Shown: piece after piece, positions 26,213-35,339 of the stretch | How the letters are laid out: every line of letters starts with the position of its first letter | How positions within the stretch are numbered: position 1 is the first letter of the stretch | Assembly (NCBI GenBank): GCA_028820655.1 | Contig: JAPPIK010000048.1 | Span: forward strand, 89,082-153,081 | DNA length: 64,000 bases | From: Candidatus Poribacteria bacterium | GTDB taxonomy: Bacteria > Poribacteria > WGA-4E > JAJDTR01 | Direction of reading: 5' to 3' | Notes under the pieces: model-generated | The model's input: only the letters and a program-made list of their open reading frames with translations | The model's database searches: none | Told to the model about the DNA's origin: nothing | Made by a program: the position numbers and the translations under genes

Positions 26213-27214
26213 CTACCGTTTGCTCTTGATAGCCGACCACTGGGTTGGCAACTTTTCTCGCTCCGTAACCGCTAACGTAGCGGGGAACCAAGAGGGAGTA
26301 TAGTCATGCGCGGGGTGGTTCGTAAGATTATGTAAGTCCTCCCCGTCCGGGTTTATCAGGTAGATTTCATAATTTCCGTCCCGATCGGAGGAAAAAGCAA
26401 TCTGTTCGCCGCTTGGTGACCAATCGGGCCAATTGTCGTTTACTAAGTTGCTCGTTAGGCTCTTTAAGCCCTCACCATCCGCATCGATCCGACGGATTTC
26501 CCAAGTAAAATTCTTGCCGCCTCGGGAGGCAAACGCGATCTGTTTTCCGTCCGGCGACCACACAGGCGACGTATCATGCCCTCCATTTTTATGTAAATGA
26601 ATAGGATTAGTTCCATCCGAGTGCATCAGCCAGATGTCAGATCCCCTACCGCCGCGCGTGGATTCAAACGCAATCAACCGTCCGTTTGGCGACCATGCGG
26701 GCGCCCAATCATATGGGGATCGATTGGTATCATCATGGGTAATGCGCCTAAGATTACCCCCGTCATCGTTCATCACGTATATGTCTCCCGTCCCGTGTCG
26801 GTTGGATGCAAAAGCAATCCGATTTCCATATGGTGACCACGTGGGGGACGCGTCGACGAGCGGGTCATCCGTCAGCCGCGTGGGATTGCCGCCATCTGCG
26901 TCCATGACATAGATTTCAAAGTTGCGGTCAGTCTTCATTCGTTCATGCCGCAACGTCTCAAACGCGATTTGTGTGCCGTCCGGTGACCAATCAGGATTGA
27001 CGTCCGAACTCGGGTGATTCGTGAGTTGAATTACATTGCTTCCGTCTTCATCCATCACATAAATGTCGACATCTCCGCCGCGATCGGACGAAAAGGCAAT
27101 CTGCGCGTGCGCGCCCGTCTGCATGTTTATTAATGCCACGGCCAGAATCGGCACCAAGACAATGCGGATCTCTATAGTATGCGGTTGTGAGTTCGCACAA
27201 AAGGGGCTTATCAT
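26213..27214 (-). CDS. Secreted TolB-like WD40-type beta-propeller, tandem copy 2
   Basis: 333 residues from the ATG at 27214, with GGGGAG 6 nt upstream. Same signal-like N-terminus and PD40 blades as copy 1 (PDWSPDGTQIAFET, PVWSPDGKQIAFAS, PDWSPSGEQIAFSS), and the same C-terminal ending (EREKLPTQW, then IKSKR). Stop codons of the two copies are 1,221 bp apart. Nucleotide similarity is near-identical in the blade region around 25481-25560 and 26701-26780. Downstream flank similarity (CGGCGTGCGA) shows the duplication unit exceeds the coding region. Confidence 0.85.
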   Translation of the reverse strand: MISPFCANSQPHTIEIRIVLVPILAVALINMQTGAHAQIAFSSDRGGDVDIYVMDEDGSNVIQLTNHPSSDVNPDWSPDGTQIAFETLRHERMKTDRNFEIYVMDADGGNPTRLTDDPLVDASPTWSPYGNRIAFASNRHGTGDIYVMNDDGGNLRRITHDDTNRSPYDWAPAWSPNGRLIAFESTRGGRGSDIWLMHSDGTNPIHLHKNGGHDTSPVWSPDGKQIAFASRGGKNFTWEIRRIDADGEGLKSLTSNLVNDNWPDWSPSGEQIAFSSDRDGNYEIYLINPDGEDLHNLTNHPAHDYTPSWFPATLAVTEREKLPTQWSAIKSKR

Positions 27215-27311
27215 AATTGACTCCCCTTGGCTTAAAATCAATGAGAGAGGTACTGAGCCCAAGATGGGACGCATCTAGAAAATGGTAGGTTCCCGTCACC
27301 AAAAACTACGC

Positions 27312-28082
27312 CTACACACCGGCAACCTGAATGTACTGCGTCATCTCCCCCTCCGGCGGCACACCGACCGGATTGTGTCCCCATCGGTCAACGCCGCGAA
27401 CCCAAAATGCCTTGAAGAATGGCCATACCGACAGGTCTCCTCGCACCTCTCCCGCGGAATATCGCATGGTGAGACCGCAGCGCAGCCGGTCGGAATGATT
27501 CGGTGCGGATCCATGAATGATATTGTCGTCGTGCAAGCTGATCTGACCCGCCTTCAAAATCAGCGGTACTGCATCCGATTCGCGGAATTCGCCGTGTTCT
27601 AATACCATGTCGAGTACATCGGAGTCGCGGTTCGTCTCACGATACTTCAATTGACCGGCGCGATGCGACCCCGGCACAACCATCATCGCCCCGTTTCCTT
27701 CATCGCTGTCGCCAAAAGCCAACCACACCGTGACCGCTTTGTGCGGGGAAAGCGGCCAATAGAACGCATCTTGGTGCCACGGCGTCGTTTTGCCATCGCC
27801 AGGCTCTTTGCTAAAGAATTGCGTGCCCCACAGGTAAAAATCCGGTCCCAGAATAGATTCAACATAATCCAATATCTTGGGATGATTACACAGTTCCCAC
27901 AATTCCTTATCTGTGGCGTGCCACCAGTCCATCTCTTGCGTTGACATCCCGGTCGGAAGGAGCTTGCGCAGCCGCCAATACAACTCCAGTAAGCGAGTGC
28001 ATTCATCCTCTTCAAAGATTCGGAAACCTGCCAAAAACCCCTGACGATGATACAATTCAAGATCTATGTCAACACCAGCCAT
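27312..28082 (-). CDS. Phytanoyl-CoA dioxygenase (PhyH) family protein 3
   Basis: 256 residues from the ATG at 28082 (GGAGG 12 nt upstream); the frame reaches 28127 but that extension is not family-like. Motifs: RQGFLAGFRIFEEDECTRLL at the N-terminus, the HxD in TTPWHQDAFYWPL, NGAMMVVPGSHRAG, and the distal His in DDNIIHGSAPNHS with the conserved Arg (SDRLRCGL). The HQD plus NHSxxRR-like C-terminal signature resembles ectoine-hydroxylase-like members. Substrate unknown. Confidence 0.9.
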   Translation of the reverse strand: MAGVDIDLELYHRQGFLAGFRIFEEDECTRLLELYWRLRKLLPTGMSTQEMDWWHATDKELWELCNHPKILDYVESILGPDFYLWGTQFFSKEPGDGKTTPWHQDAFYWPLSPHKAVTVWLAFGDSDEGNGAMMVVPGSHRAGQLKYRETNRDSDVLDMVLEHGEFRESDAVPLILKAGQISLHDDNIIHGSAPNHSDRLRCGLTMRYSAGEVRGDLSVWPFFKAFWVRGVDRWGHNPVGVPPEGEMTQYIQVAGV

Positions 28083-28187
28083 GTAAATCGAAAACCTCCT
28101 CACAACAAGCGGATGAAGGGACCACAAAAGCGTTCATAGTCATACGGAATCAAAGTTACACACCAATGTGCGTAATTGCATTCTTCT

Positions 28188-28237
28188 GTACCACAATCTG
28201 TTAGATTGTGGTGTGCGCAAACTAACAGTTTGCGCAC
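28188..28237 (-). repeat. Double-palindrome repeat, copy 1 (inverted)
   Basis: Two adjacent palindromes: CCACAATCTGTTAGATTGTGG and GTGCGCAAACTAACAGTTTG (plus CGCAC). It is the reverse-orientation relative of the 49-bp copies at 62642 and 62971. It lies in the 356-bp gap between PhyH 3 and the glycosyl-hydrolase-like gene, where nothing else was recognised. Confidence 0.75.
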
Positions 28238-28438
28238 GATAAGACACCGATTTTGTCGGTAATTCACATATCGTCAATCATTCATTAACATACAATCATA
28301 ATTTGCCTAAATATGATTACAAATGACTATAGCTAACAGTGACCTCCGCGTGTCAAATGAGACTTTCGACGCGGCAATGCGGAATTGGATGTTCTCACGC
28401 CCGTAGGTTCAAACTCAATCCCGGAATGACTGATAACT

Positions 28439-30412
28439 TCAGGGTTCTAACACCAAGATGGTATGACTTCCGACTCGGGGCAGCGTCACCTGTAACGTTG
28501 CATTGTCAAAATGGAAGGGGAGGGGCTCCTGCTCCGGCGCAAGATAGACGCGGCTTGGCTGAAAGTCGGGTCGCAGCGTGACCGGCAGATCTTTCAGTTC
28601 GGGCGGTGCTGTCTCCCCTCCCCTCAGAATGTGAAGAATCCACATTCCGTCTAACGTCATCAATGAAATCTCGGCGGATGGAGGCAAATCAGGAATGAGC
28701 ACCTGTCTTTCAGCGCTGGGGGCAACCAATTCAACTATGTTGTTTAGGAAGCATCGTTGTTCCTCGTCGGGCGCTTCGTCAAAGTCTTTGAAGATAGGCG
28801 CCGGGGAATATACCGCGCATCCATCCCCAAATTGATTTCGAACAAGTGCGGGCCATCCCGAATCTTCTCTTTCGGGCGGCTTTCCATGACCAATCTTCAA
28901 GCCCGCATCTGCAAGTCTAGGGCGCACAATCTCCGCCAAGCGCTCCACACCCGCGACGGGTTCAACGCGCAACCAGTCGCCCCGTACTACTCGAATCGTG
29001 TCTAGCAGATTCGCTGAAAGACGCGCCCCAAGTCGAAAATAGGAGATGTCGTCACCTTTTCCTTGATATGTCACCCCGAAAACATCAGACAATCCCAGTT
29101 GTCCCTCCTCTCCCAGTGTGGCATCGCCCGTTGCAAACAGAACCCCGCCATTTTGTACGTACTCACGCAGTTTTGCAAGTACGTCGGGTGCGGTTACTTC
29201 GGTCTCGGCTAGTACCACCAACCTGTAGAGAGAAAGATCCGCGTTCTCATCTATGACATCAAACGGTACATGGGACGCCTTCATAAGACGTGCCGCGCCC
29301 ATCAACCCCGAGAGCGATCCTTGGACACAAGCGGCTTCCCCAGTACCCGGTTCGGTGGCGCCCATAACGGCGGTGTGGCGTACCGGTTCAGCCCCGATGC
29401 ACCAACGTTCCCGTTCCTTGACGAACTGGTAGGCATCCTTTACGCGCGTGAGCAGCGGGGGTTCCATTTTTCCCTCGGGAAGCATCTCATTTATGAATTG
29501 GCAGTATCCTCCTAGAGCCAATCCCAGTCCCGCACTATAGCGGAGCTCTTCGGCAGTCGACACGGAACCGTACACGGCGACACCGCGCGACCTGCAGCAC
29601 GTCGTGACAGCGAAATCGCGCCCGATTGTCCGGATGTGCCGACTAAATACGGAAGCGCTCATCGCACCGATGTCCCCGTGGTACAGTACCTCGCGACTGA
29701 AGTTGAAATTTAAACCTTGCAGAATGTTATAAACCTCTATATCTACGACATCGGACCACTGGACTTGCGGATAGCACCCTATCTTTACAAGATTGTTGTA
29801 GCTGAGGATAAGACCGTCGCGTTCCGGGCGAACCGCTTCGGTCATTCGTTGGGCGAGTTTGGCAATCGTACGCCGAGAAAATTCCTGAACCTCGTCGGGG
29901 GCATTCGCGTCCGTTCCTTCATCCTTCATGAGCGCACGGCATAGATCGCACCAACAGCCGCCGGAAGTCAAGACAATGCCGTCTACATGCCAGCCCGAAA
30001 TCGGGTAATTTCGAGTCACTTCCCTCATCTGGGGCAGTAGAAATGCCTCCGTGTATTCCGAATTGGGACACTGAAAACGACACGGTTCACCATCCTGATT
30101 TCGTTGCTGCCATTTGTCGTCGTCCTCAAGCGCGGCTTCGATGAGAGGATAGAAATAGGCTAATACTTCGATACCTCGGCGGCGGCACGCCTCCGTGGCT
30201 TCGCCGAAGAAATCCGCCTCACCTAAACCGGGGTGGCGCTTGCCAACCGTCGTATTCCAATATCCCAATCCGTACATACATTTGGCGAATATGACGACCG
30301 AATCTATGTGCGCTTCGAGCAGCGACTCGGCGAATTCATCCCCATCAAACTCCGAAGCGACATTCGTTACGTAGTCGGGAATGTGAAAGTCGGGATGCAG
30401 CCTTCTAATCAT
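28439..30412 (-). CDS. Hypothetical glycosyl hydrolase 6-type protein with beta-galactosidase trimerisation-like domain
   Basis: 657 residues. The N-terminal ~330 residues form a TIM-barrel-like region recalling GHL6/alpha-fucosidase-like families: DSVVIFAKCMYGLGYWNTTV, GIEVLAYFYPLIEAAL, SGWHVDGIVLTSGGCWCDLC. The Asp and Glu/Cys residues here are candidates for catalysis but cannot be assigned. The central part (VRHTAVMGATEPGTG, LREYVQNGGVLFATGDATLG) looks like the class I glutamine-amidotransferase-like fold of beta-galactosidase trimerisation domains. No signal peptide. The ATG at 30412 follows GGAGA. Carbohydrate substrate unknown. Confidence 0.75.
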   Translation of the reverse strand: MIRRLHPDFHIPDYVTNVASEFDGDEFAESLLEAHIDSVVIFAKCMYGLGYWNTTVGKRHPGLGEADFFGEATEACRRRGIEVLAYFYPLIEAALEDDDKWQQRNQDGEPCRFQCPNSEYTEAFLLPQMREVTRNYPISGWHVDGIVLTSGGCWCDLCRALMKDEGTDANAPDEVQEFSRRTIAKLAQRMTEAVRPERDGLILSYNNLVKIGCYPQVQWSDVVDIEVYNILQGLNFNFSREVLYHGDIGAMSASVFSRHIRTIGRDFAVTTCCRSRGVAVYGSVSTAEELRYSAGLGLALGGYCQFINEMLPEGKMEPPLLTRVKDAYQFVKERERWCIGAEPVRHTAVMGATEPGTGEAACVQGSLSGLMGAARLMKASHVPFDVIDENADLSLYRLVVLAETEVTAPDVLAKLREYVQNGGVLFATGDATLGEEGQLGLSDVFGVTYQGKGDDISYFRLGARLSANLLDTIRVVRGDWLRVEPVAGVERLAEIVRPRLADAGLKIGHGKPPEREDSGWPALVRNQFGDGCAVYSPAPIFKDFDEAPDEEQRCFLNNIVELVAPSAERQVLIPDLPPSAEISLMTLDGMWILHILRGGETAPPELKDLPVTLRPDFQPSRVYLAPEQEPLPFHFDNATLQVTLPRVGSHTILVLEP

Positions 30413-30667
30413 GGGTTAGTCTCCGAAAAATCCCTTAGTTCAAAACGCGAACACATAGCACATTCTATTTTTTGGCGGTATCTCCGCATTCTACCTTCAT
30501 TTCATATTCAGGTCAACAGGAATCTCTAGGGTCCACGGTGTTAGGGCAGTGTGTCAGACAACGATTGAACTAAGTTCTGTTTCTCGGCTTCAAGCATGAA
30601 TACGAAGTGGAAACACCTGAATGGTCTTCTTGCTAAGAGTATATGTCATCGTTTCAAAGTAGTAGAA

Positions 30668-30772
30668 TCAAGCGAGTGGATAGCGAGCGCGGTAGAGATC
30701 CAGCAAGCGAGTGGATAGCGAGCGCGGTAGAGATCCAGCAAGCGAGTGGATAGCGAGCGCGGTAGAGATCCC
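30668..30772 (+). repeat. AGCGAG dispersed mini-repeat, three tandem copies
   Basis: Three consecutive 35-bp units, period exactly 35 (starts of AGCGAGTGGA at 30671, 30706 and 30741). The pattern is CAAGCGAGTGGATAGCGAG, then CGCGGTAGAGATCC. Only family member in tandem in this window. Confidence 0.9.
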
Positions 30773-30809
30773 CGTGTGCCGTAAACCGCCTTTCACCACC
30801 AAACTGCCG

Positions 30810-30834
30810 GTAGGAGCGATCTCCAGGTCGCGAT
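30810..30834 (+). repeat. GTAGGAGCGAT motif, copy 1
   Basis: GTAGGAGCGATCTCCAGGTC, then GCGAT. The reverse complement of 44696-44720 is the same motif with three differences. Confidence 0.55.
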
Positions 30835-31052
30835 CTTCTTGCTTGTATGAAACACTTAGTTTGTGGCACTATTTTGGGATTGGTAGGTTGGGTTGAACGG
30901 AAATTCGTTAGTAATCGCTAATACTGTAAGAGTTTTCGAGTGCCAATTTCGCTTGAACGCGCCAAAATTTGAGTGAAACCCAACACGGCCTATCACCATG
31001 AAACCTCCTCTGAAATCGGATGCGTTTCCAATCGCCTTCCAGTCTTTTGGAC

Positions 31053-31083
31053 TTGACAGTTTGACGAAGCGGAGTGCTATAAT
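31053..31083 (+). promoter_or_regulatory. Promoter of PhyH 4
   Basis: Perfect TTGACA (31053-31058) and perfect TATAAT (31078-31083) with a 19-bp spacer, longer than the 17-bp optimum. It is about 85 bp upstream of the chosen PhyH start. Confidence 0.55.
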
Positions 31084-31169
31084 GCCAACGATTGATGAAT
31101 GCCTTGGTGGAAGGGTACAATAACCAGCATTGGGATTTAATCATGGCTGGCGCCGGGAAGGACAGATTC

Positions 31170-31928
31170 ATGGATATTGAGGATGTGAAGGTTCATTTGT
31201 CGGAGGAGGGTTACTGCATCTTTCCGGGAGTGTTGGACGCCGGAGAGGCAGAGCGCCTAGAACACATCTGCCGCGAGCGGATAGAGGCGCGAAACGTACG
31301 CCGCGGGCATGCAACCGGAGGTGGCGAGCAGTACATCAGTCTTGAGTGCGCGCTAAACGTCGTACCGGAACTCGCGCCATTGTGCATCCACCCGATTGTC
31401 ATGGAGATCGCCGAAGCCGTGCTTGGGGAGGGTTTCATTCTAGCCAATAACGTGGCGGTGCGGTGGGCAAAACCCGGCACCGAAGCAGGATCGCTGCATC
31501 CAGATTGGGCGTTACTCGCGGCGGCGTGGAGTTGGAATTTGGTAAGTTCCCCAACGCCGGCATGGGGCGGATTACAGGCATTTTGGATGCTTAGCGATGG
31601 CAGCGTTGAAAACGGCGCAACCCGCATCGTTCCGTTTAGTCATCACACGCGGCGCGGACCATCACGCCAGTCGTACGCCTCCGAGGTTTCCGTCGTCGGA
31701 GAACGCGGCTCCCTCTTTGTCTACCACAACGGCTTATGGCACGCGATTAGTGCGAATACTACGGAAGATCAGCATCGAGTGTTCGCGAACGCCTTCTATA
31801 CGCCGAAATTCGTCCATCGACCCCGGCGCATTTGGCCGCTCGTGAAGCGTGAGGTCTATGACACGTTTCCCCCAAGATTGCAAGAGCTGCTTGCACGTTC
31901 CGCGGAAAACAGTGAGGACTTGGAATAA
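31170..31928 (+). CDS. Phytanoyl-CoA dioxygenase (PhyH) family protein 4
   Basis: 252 residues from the ATG at 31170, which has GGAAGGAC 6 nt upstream and directly precedes the family N-terminus (VHLSEEGYCIFPGVLDAGEA). The open frame starts at a TTG at 31092, and another ATG lies at 31143. The HxD triad residues appear in SLHPDWALL. The distal His is in FVYHNGLWHAISANT, followed by an Arg (DQHRVFANAF). GATRIVPFSHHTRRG is the usual beta-strand before it. The proximal motif is H-P-D, as some PhyH proteins show. It is first of a plus-strand run leading to a hydroxyacid dehydrogenase and another PhyH. Confidence 0.88.
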   Translation: MDIEDVKVHLSEEGYCIFPGVLDAGEAERLEHICRERIEARNVRRGHATGGGEQYISLECALNVVPELAPLCIHPIVMEIAEAVLGEGFILANNVAVRWAKPGTEAGSLHPDWALLAAAWSWNLVSSPTPAWGGLQAFWMLSDGSVENGATRIVPFSHHTRRGPSRQSYASEVSVVGERGSLFVYHNGLWHAISANTTEDQHRVFANAFYTPKFVHRPRRIWPLVKREVYDTFPPRLQELLARSAENSEDLE

Positions 31929-32040
31929 GCAGGATACCGAGTGTGCTAGCCATAGTCTCGAACATGCGACATGTCACTGGTGACCTTTTTGGTTTCTTCA
32001 TTTTGGATCAACAGCACGAGGTAACCCTGGGAGAATAACA

Positions 32041-33006
32041 TTGCTAAAGTTGGTGATGATGCCGCCGCTGGACGAGATGAGGCGTGAATGGGCGGCTCGT
32101 ATAGAGGAAACCCTGCCGGAATATCGCGTCGTCTTGGCGGAAACCGATGAGGACGCCAAGCGCGAAATCGTCGAGGCGGATGCCGCGTACGGTTGGGTGC
32201 CGCCCGATGCGCTCGAAGTCGCTCGAAAACTCAGGTGGTTGCAAAACCCGGATGCGGGTCCCTTTATCGGCTACTACTACAAAGAACTAATCGAACACCC
32301 GGTGACCATCTGTAATCCCCGCGGTATCTACTTCGATCATATCAGTCACCACATCATGATGTTTCTACTAGCACTTGCGCGGGGCCTCCCTTTCTATATT
32401 GACGCCCAACGTCAAGCGAGTTGGGATCCTGACGCGCGCAGGAGCCAATACATCGACCTCGCCGGGGCAACGGTGCTCATCGTCGGAGTCGGCGGCATTG
32501 GCCACGAAACGGCAAGGCTGTGCACCGAATTCGGAATGACGGTGATTGGTGTCGATCCGCGATGCGAATATGAATTGCCGTTCATCGAACTTCACGCACC
32601 GGAAGCCCTTGATGACCTGATTCCACGTGCAGACTTTGTTGTCACCACGACGCCGCATACGCCGGAAACGGAGGGAATGTGGAATACAAAACGGTTTGGG
32701 TTGATGAAACAGACGGCTTATTTCATTAATGTCGGTCGAGGTAAGACCACGAAAATCGATGACCTTGCCGACGCGATTGAGAGCAATCGGATTGCCGGCG
32801 CCGGACTGGACGTGTTCGAAGAAGAACCCTTGCCAAAAGAACATAAACTGTGGAGGTTGCCGAATGTCTTGTTGACGCCTCATATCGCCGTGAAAGACGC
32901 TGACACTGTCACCGCACGTCGATACGAGGTTCTCTTGGAAAATGCCCGTCGATTTGCCAATGGTCAGCCGTTACACAATGTCGTGGATAAGGCGGTGTGG
33001 TATTAA
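32041..33006 (+). CDS. D-isomer-specific 2-hydroxyacid dehydrogenase
   Basis: 321 residues. NAD(P)-binding Rossmann motif VLIVGVGGIGHETARLC lies mid-protein, as in this family. Catalytic residues expected in the family are the Arg in FINVGRGKTTKIDDLADA, the Glu in DVFEEEPLP and the His in LLTPHIAVKD. It reduces a 2-keto acid to a D-2-hydroxyacid or the reverse, in the cytosol. The start is TTG at 32041 with GGGAG 7 nt upstream; ATG codons at 32056 and 32059 are less well placed. Flanked on both sides by PhyH genes in the same direction, which suggests sequential oxidation of one organic acid or sugar-acid substrate. Confidence 0.9.
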   Translation: MLKLVMMPPLDEMRREWAARIEETLPEYRVVLAETDEDAKREIVEADAAYGWVPPDALEVARKLRWLQNPDAGPFIGYYYKELIEHPVTICNPRGIYFDHISHHIMMFLLALARGLPFYIDAQRQASWDPDARRSQYIDLAGATVLIVGVGGIGHETARLCTEFGMTVIGVDPRCEYELPFIELHAPEALDDLIPRADFVVTTTPHTPETEGMWNTKRFGLMKQTAYFINVGRGKTTKIDDLADAIESNRIAGAGLDVFEEEPLPKEHKLWRLPNVLLTPHIAVKDADTVTARRYEVLLENARRFANGQPLHNVVDKAVWY

Positions 33007-33057
33007 GCTTAGGGCAAACGCGGTACGGTTCGTAGTAACAAGCCTGCAGGATAATGA

Positions 33058-33927
33058 ATGCTGAACTACGCGGCTATGGCAAACTGCTCAAACGGGCCAA
33101 CGCTGGGGAAATTAATGACCGTACAGTGTGAGAACATAGACTTCGACCTTAAGATTGCCGAGTTTAGGATTAACGGATACACCGTGATAGAGGATGTGCT
33201 GGAGGTCGACACGGTGGATCGCATCCGGGCTGCGTTTCTTCCGTTGCTTGAGCATGTCAGGACGCGGGAAAATATCATCGCTGACAAAGAATGGGGTGAC
33301 CTGCGAACGGGCTTTGGCCGCCAACAGAATCCCAACCGCTACACACTGCACCCTCCGTGGGTGCCGCCGTTCGCGGTCCCGGAGGTGTATGAGAATCCTG
33401 TGACTCTCGAGTTTCTGAAGCGTTATTGGAATAGAGACGATTTCTACATCAAATGCCTCCATTCCAACAACCCGTATCCGGGCACTGAATACCAGCAATG
33501 GCACCGAGACACGCCGCTCCCCGGAGAGATTCCCCATGTCGGTCTTGATACCTGCCCGGTACTGGGCGTCAAGTTTCCGCTCGTGGATACTTCCGAGGAG
33601 AATGGAAGCGTTGAAGTGCTGCCATCTACCCAATATATTGCTAATCTCGACTTGCAGAGCCGATACGACGACGTACTGACACAAGGTGATTTCCCGTCGG
33701 CTCGTCGACTCAACATGAAAAAAGGGTCGATGTGGATACAGGATCCTCGTATGCTCCATCGCGGAACGCCAAATACTTCCACGGAGCCGCGTCCCGAGAT
33801 CGTTGTCTGCTACGGACTGTCTTGGATCGACATCGCGCACCAGATGAAACTGCCGCCGCAAACGTACGATAGCTTATCGGAGCGGGGGCGTGAACTGTTC
33901 AACTTCTGTCAGGTCGTTGACTACTAA
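33058..33927 (+). CDS. Phytanoyl-CoA dioxygenase (PhyH) family protein 5
   Basis: 289 residues. Family features are AEFRINGYTVIEDVLEVDTV, the HxD in YQQWHRDTPLPG, NGSVEVLPSTQYI, and the distal His in QDPRMLHRGTPNTS with an Arg shortly after (STEPRPEIVV). The ATG at 33058 has AGGA 6 nt upstream. Starts 51 bp after the dehydrogenase stop, so likely the same transcript. The N-terminal ~20 residues before MTVQCENIDF are not family-like, so translation might begin at the later ATG (33115). Confidence 0.9.
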   Translation: MLNYAAMANCSNGPTLGKLMTVQCENIDFDLKIAEFRINGYTVIEDVLEVDTVDRIRAAFLPLLEHVRTRENIIADKEWGDLRTGFGRQQNPNRYTLHPPWVPPFAVPEVYENPVTLEFLKRYWNRDDFYIKCLHSNNPYPGTEYQQWHRDTPLPGEIPHVGLDTCPVLGVKFPLVDTSEENGSVEVLPSTQYIANLDLQSRYDDVLTQGDFPSARRLNMKKGSMWIQDPRMLHRGTPNTSTEPRPEIVVCYGLSWIDIAHQMKLPPQTYDSLSERGRELFNFCQVVDY

Positions 33928-34073
33928 ATCAGGAATCGGGAGATTTACGGATTGGCAAACGAGGAGGATTTTCTTTCTGGAGCCTCAGCCGGGGTGCTAA
34001 AGATTCTCACTGCACCAAAAGGTTTAGATGCAAAGTCAATAGACCGACACGGGAGATACACGGAGAGCAATTG

Positions 34074-34151
34074 ATGATGAGACTGGTGATGGTTTCACAT
34101 AGCGGAGTTTTTCTAGGGAATAACGAGCGTTATTCCGGATGCTCGCTTTGA
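34074..34151 (+). CDS. Possible 25-residue peptide or gene remnant
   Basis: An ATG at 34074 is preceded by GGAGAG and opens 25 codons (MRLVMVSHSGVF within). It lies in the 267-bp gap after PhyH 5. The hairpin AATAACGAGCGTTATT overlaps its 3' part. No family recognised; it could equally be chance. Confidence 0.2.
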   Translation: MMRLVMVSHSGVFLGNNERYSGCSL

Positions 34152-34194
34152 GCGATCTTCAAACGTCAAATTCTTTTTGTACGGGATGTATAAA

Positions 34195-34950
34195 ATGACG
34201 ATTCGACATTCTATTTCTTGGTGGTGCTATGAAAGCCTAATGCCGCCAGAGAAACTAATCTCAACCGCTGTCGAGTTGGGGTTCGATGGTATCGAACTCG
34301 TCGGACAACAACACTGGGATGCCATCCGGGACGCCGGCTTGGAAATCGCCGCCGTAGTCGGACACGAAAGTCTTGGCGACGGTCTAAACAAAGTTGCCAA
34401 CCATGATCGCATTGAAAGAGAGATTATTGAGAACCTAAAACTGGCGGAAGAGTACTCGATTCGCCGCTTAATCTGTTTTACCGGCAATCGCCACGGTGAG
34501 AGTGATGAGCGGGGTTTAGAGGTGACAGCCGAAGGATTACGGCGGGTGGCGAAGGCAGCAGAAGAGGCGGACGTGTATTTGGTGCTAGAGTTGTTGAACA
34601 GCAAAGTAAACCACGTGGGTTATCAGTGTGATCGTACTGAATGGGGGGTGGAAGTCATTAAACGTGTCGCATCACCACGCGTAGGCCTGCTTTACGATAT
34701 CTATCACATGCAGATCATGGAAGGCGATTTGATACGCACGATCCAAGACAACCATGAACACTTTGCCCATTATCATACTGCGGGGAATCCCGGACGAAAT
34801 AATCTTGACGAGACCCAGGAGATCTACTACCCGGCAGTCATCGCCGCTATCCGGGATACCGGCTACGATGGATACGTGGGACACGAATTCATTCCCGTGG
34901 GGGATCCTGTGGAAGCGCTGAAGAACGCGTTGCAGGTCTGCACAATTTAG
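34195..34950 (+). CDS. Hydroxypyruvate-isomerase-like TIM-barrel protein
   Basis: 251 residues from the ATG at 34195 (GGGA 8 nt upstream); the frame begins at a TTG at 34177. Strand ends GFDGIELVG, LVLELLNSKVNHVGYQC, VGLLYDIYHMQIMEGDL, HYHTAGNPGRNNLDETQEIYY and YVGHEFIPVGD match the Hyi/otnI-type branch of the xylose-isomerase-like superfamily, which interconverts hydroxypyruvate and tartronate semialdehyde or epimerises 2-keto sugar acids. Metal ligands expected are the Glu, Asp, His and Glu at those strand ends. The neighbouring hydroxyacid dehydrogenase would fit a C3/C4 acid pathway. Confidence 0.85.
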   Translation: MTIRHSISWWCYESLMPPEKLISTAVELGFDGIELVGQQHWDAIRDAGLEIAAVVGHESLGDGLNKVANHDRIEREIIENLKLAEEYSIRRLICFTGNRHGESDERGLEVTAEGLRRVAKAAEEADVYLVLELLNSKVNHVGYQCDRTEWGVEVIKRVASPRVGLLYDIYHMQIMEGDLIRTIQDNHEHFAHYHTAGNPGRNNLDETQEIYYPAVIAAIRDTGYDGYVGHEFIPVGDPVEALKNALQVCTI

Positions 34951-35020
34951 AAGAAATCTCGGTTGACCGAGGCGTGCGCGTGCGTCGGGTGGTCGGTGCT
35001 TTTCTGTATTTCGTTTGCTA

Positions 35021-35199
35021 ATACCATTTCGCTTGAATAATAGTCATATGATGTCTGAATCATATCGTCCACTTTGTCCGTAGGCGGGGCATCTTGCCCC
35101 GCCGACTTTGCGCGGAGACGAAACTTATTATTCCGATCCACGTAGGTTTCTTCACTTAATCCGCGCAGTCAATGCACTGCCATTTTATAGAAATGGTAT
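35021..35199. mobile_element. MITE-like element, family 1, copy B
   Basis: About 179 bp between perfect 10-bp inverted ends ATACCATTTC (35021-35030) and GAAATGGTAT (35190-35199). The centre has GGCGGGGCATCTTGCCCCGC. Homologous throughout to 22308-22488. No open frame. Confidence 0.75.
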
Positions 35200-35202
35200 A
35201 AT
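35194..35202 (+). promoter_or_regulatory. Extended -10 at the end of the MITE-like repeat
   Basis: TGGTATAAT spans the right terminal repeat and the first flanking bases; it is a full extended -10. Its orientation is toward cimA, about 138 bp away. The -35 region at 17 bp is poor. Confidence 0.4.
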
Positions 35203-35339
35203 GATGCGCCGGAGCAGTGGTAGCTTTATCTGCTTCTTCGTATTTTCGGCGTATTCTGCCGAAGCCGCGATTCTGACCATGATCATGCGCACATCTCAAG
35301 TCTAGCGCAATTATACTCAATTAAGCAAAACCGGACAGA

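Larger units (their letters stand above)
30413..31052. other. 640-bp intergenic repeat region
   Basis: Divergent gap without a plausible gene. It holds three tandem AGCGAG repeats (30668-30772), a GTAGGAGCGAT motif (30810-30834) and GTAGGTTGGGTTGAACGGA (30883-30901), each of which recurs elsewhere in the window. Confidence 0.7.

Noticed and set aside
30668..30772. CRISPR array
   Set aside because: Three tandem 35-bp units follow directly without unique spacers; copies elsewhere are single.
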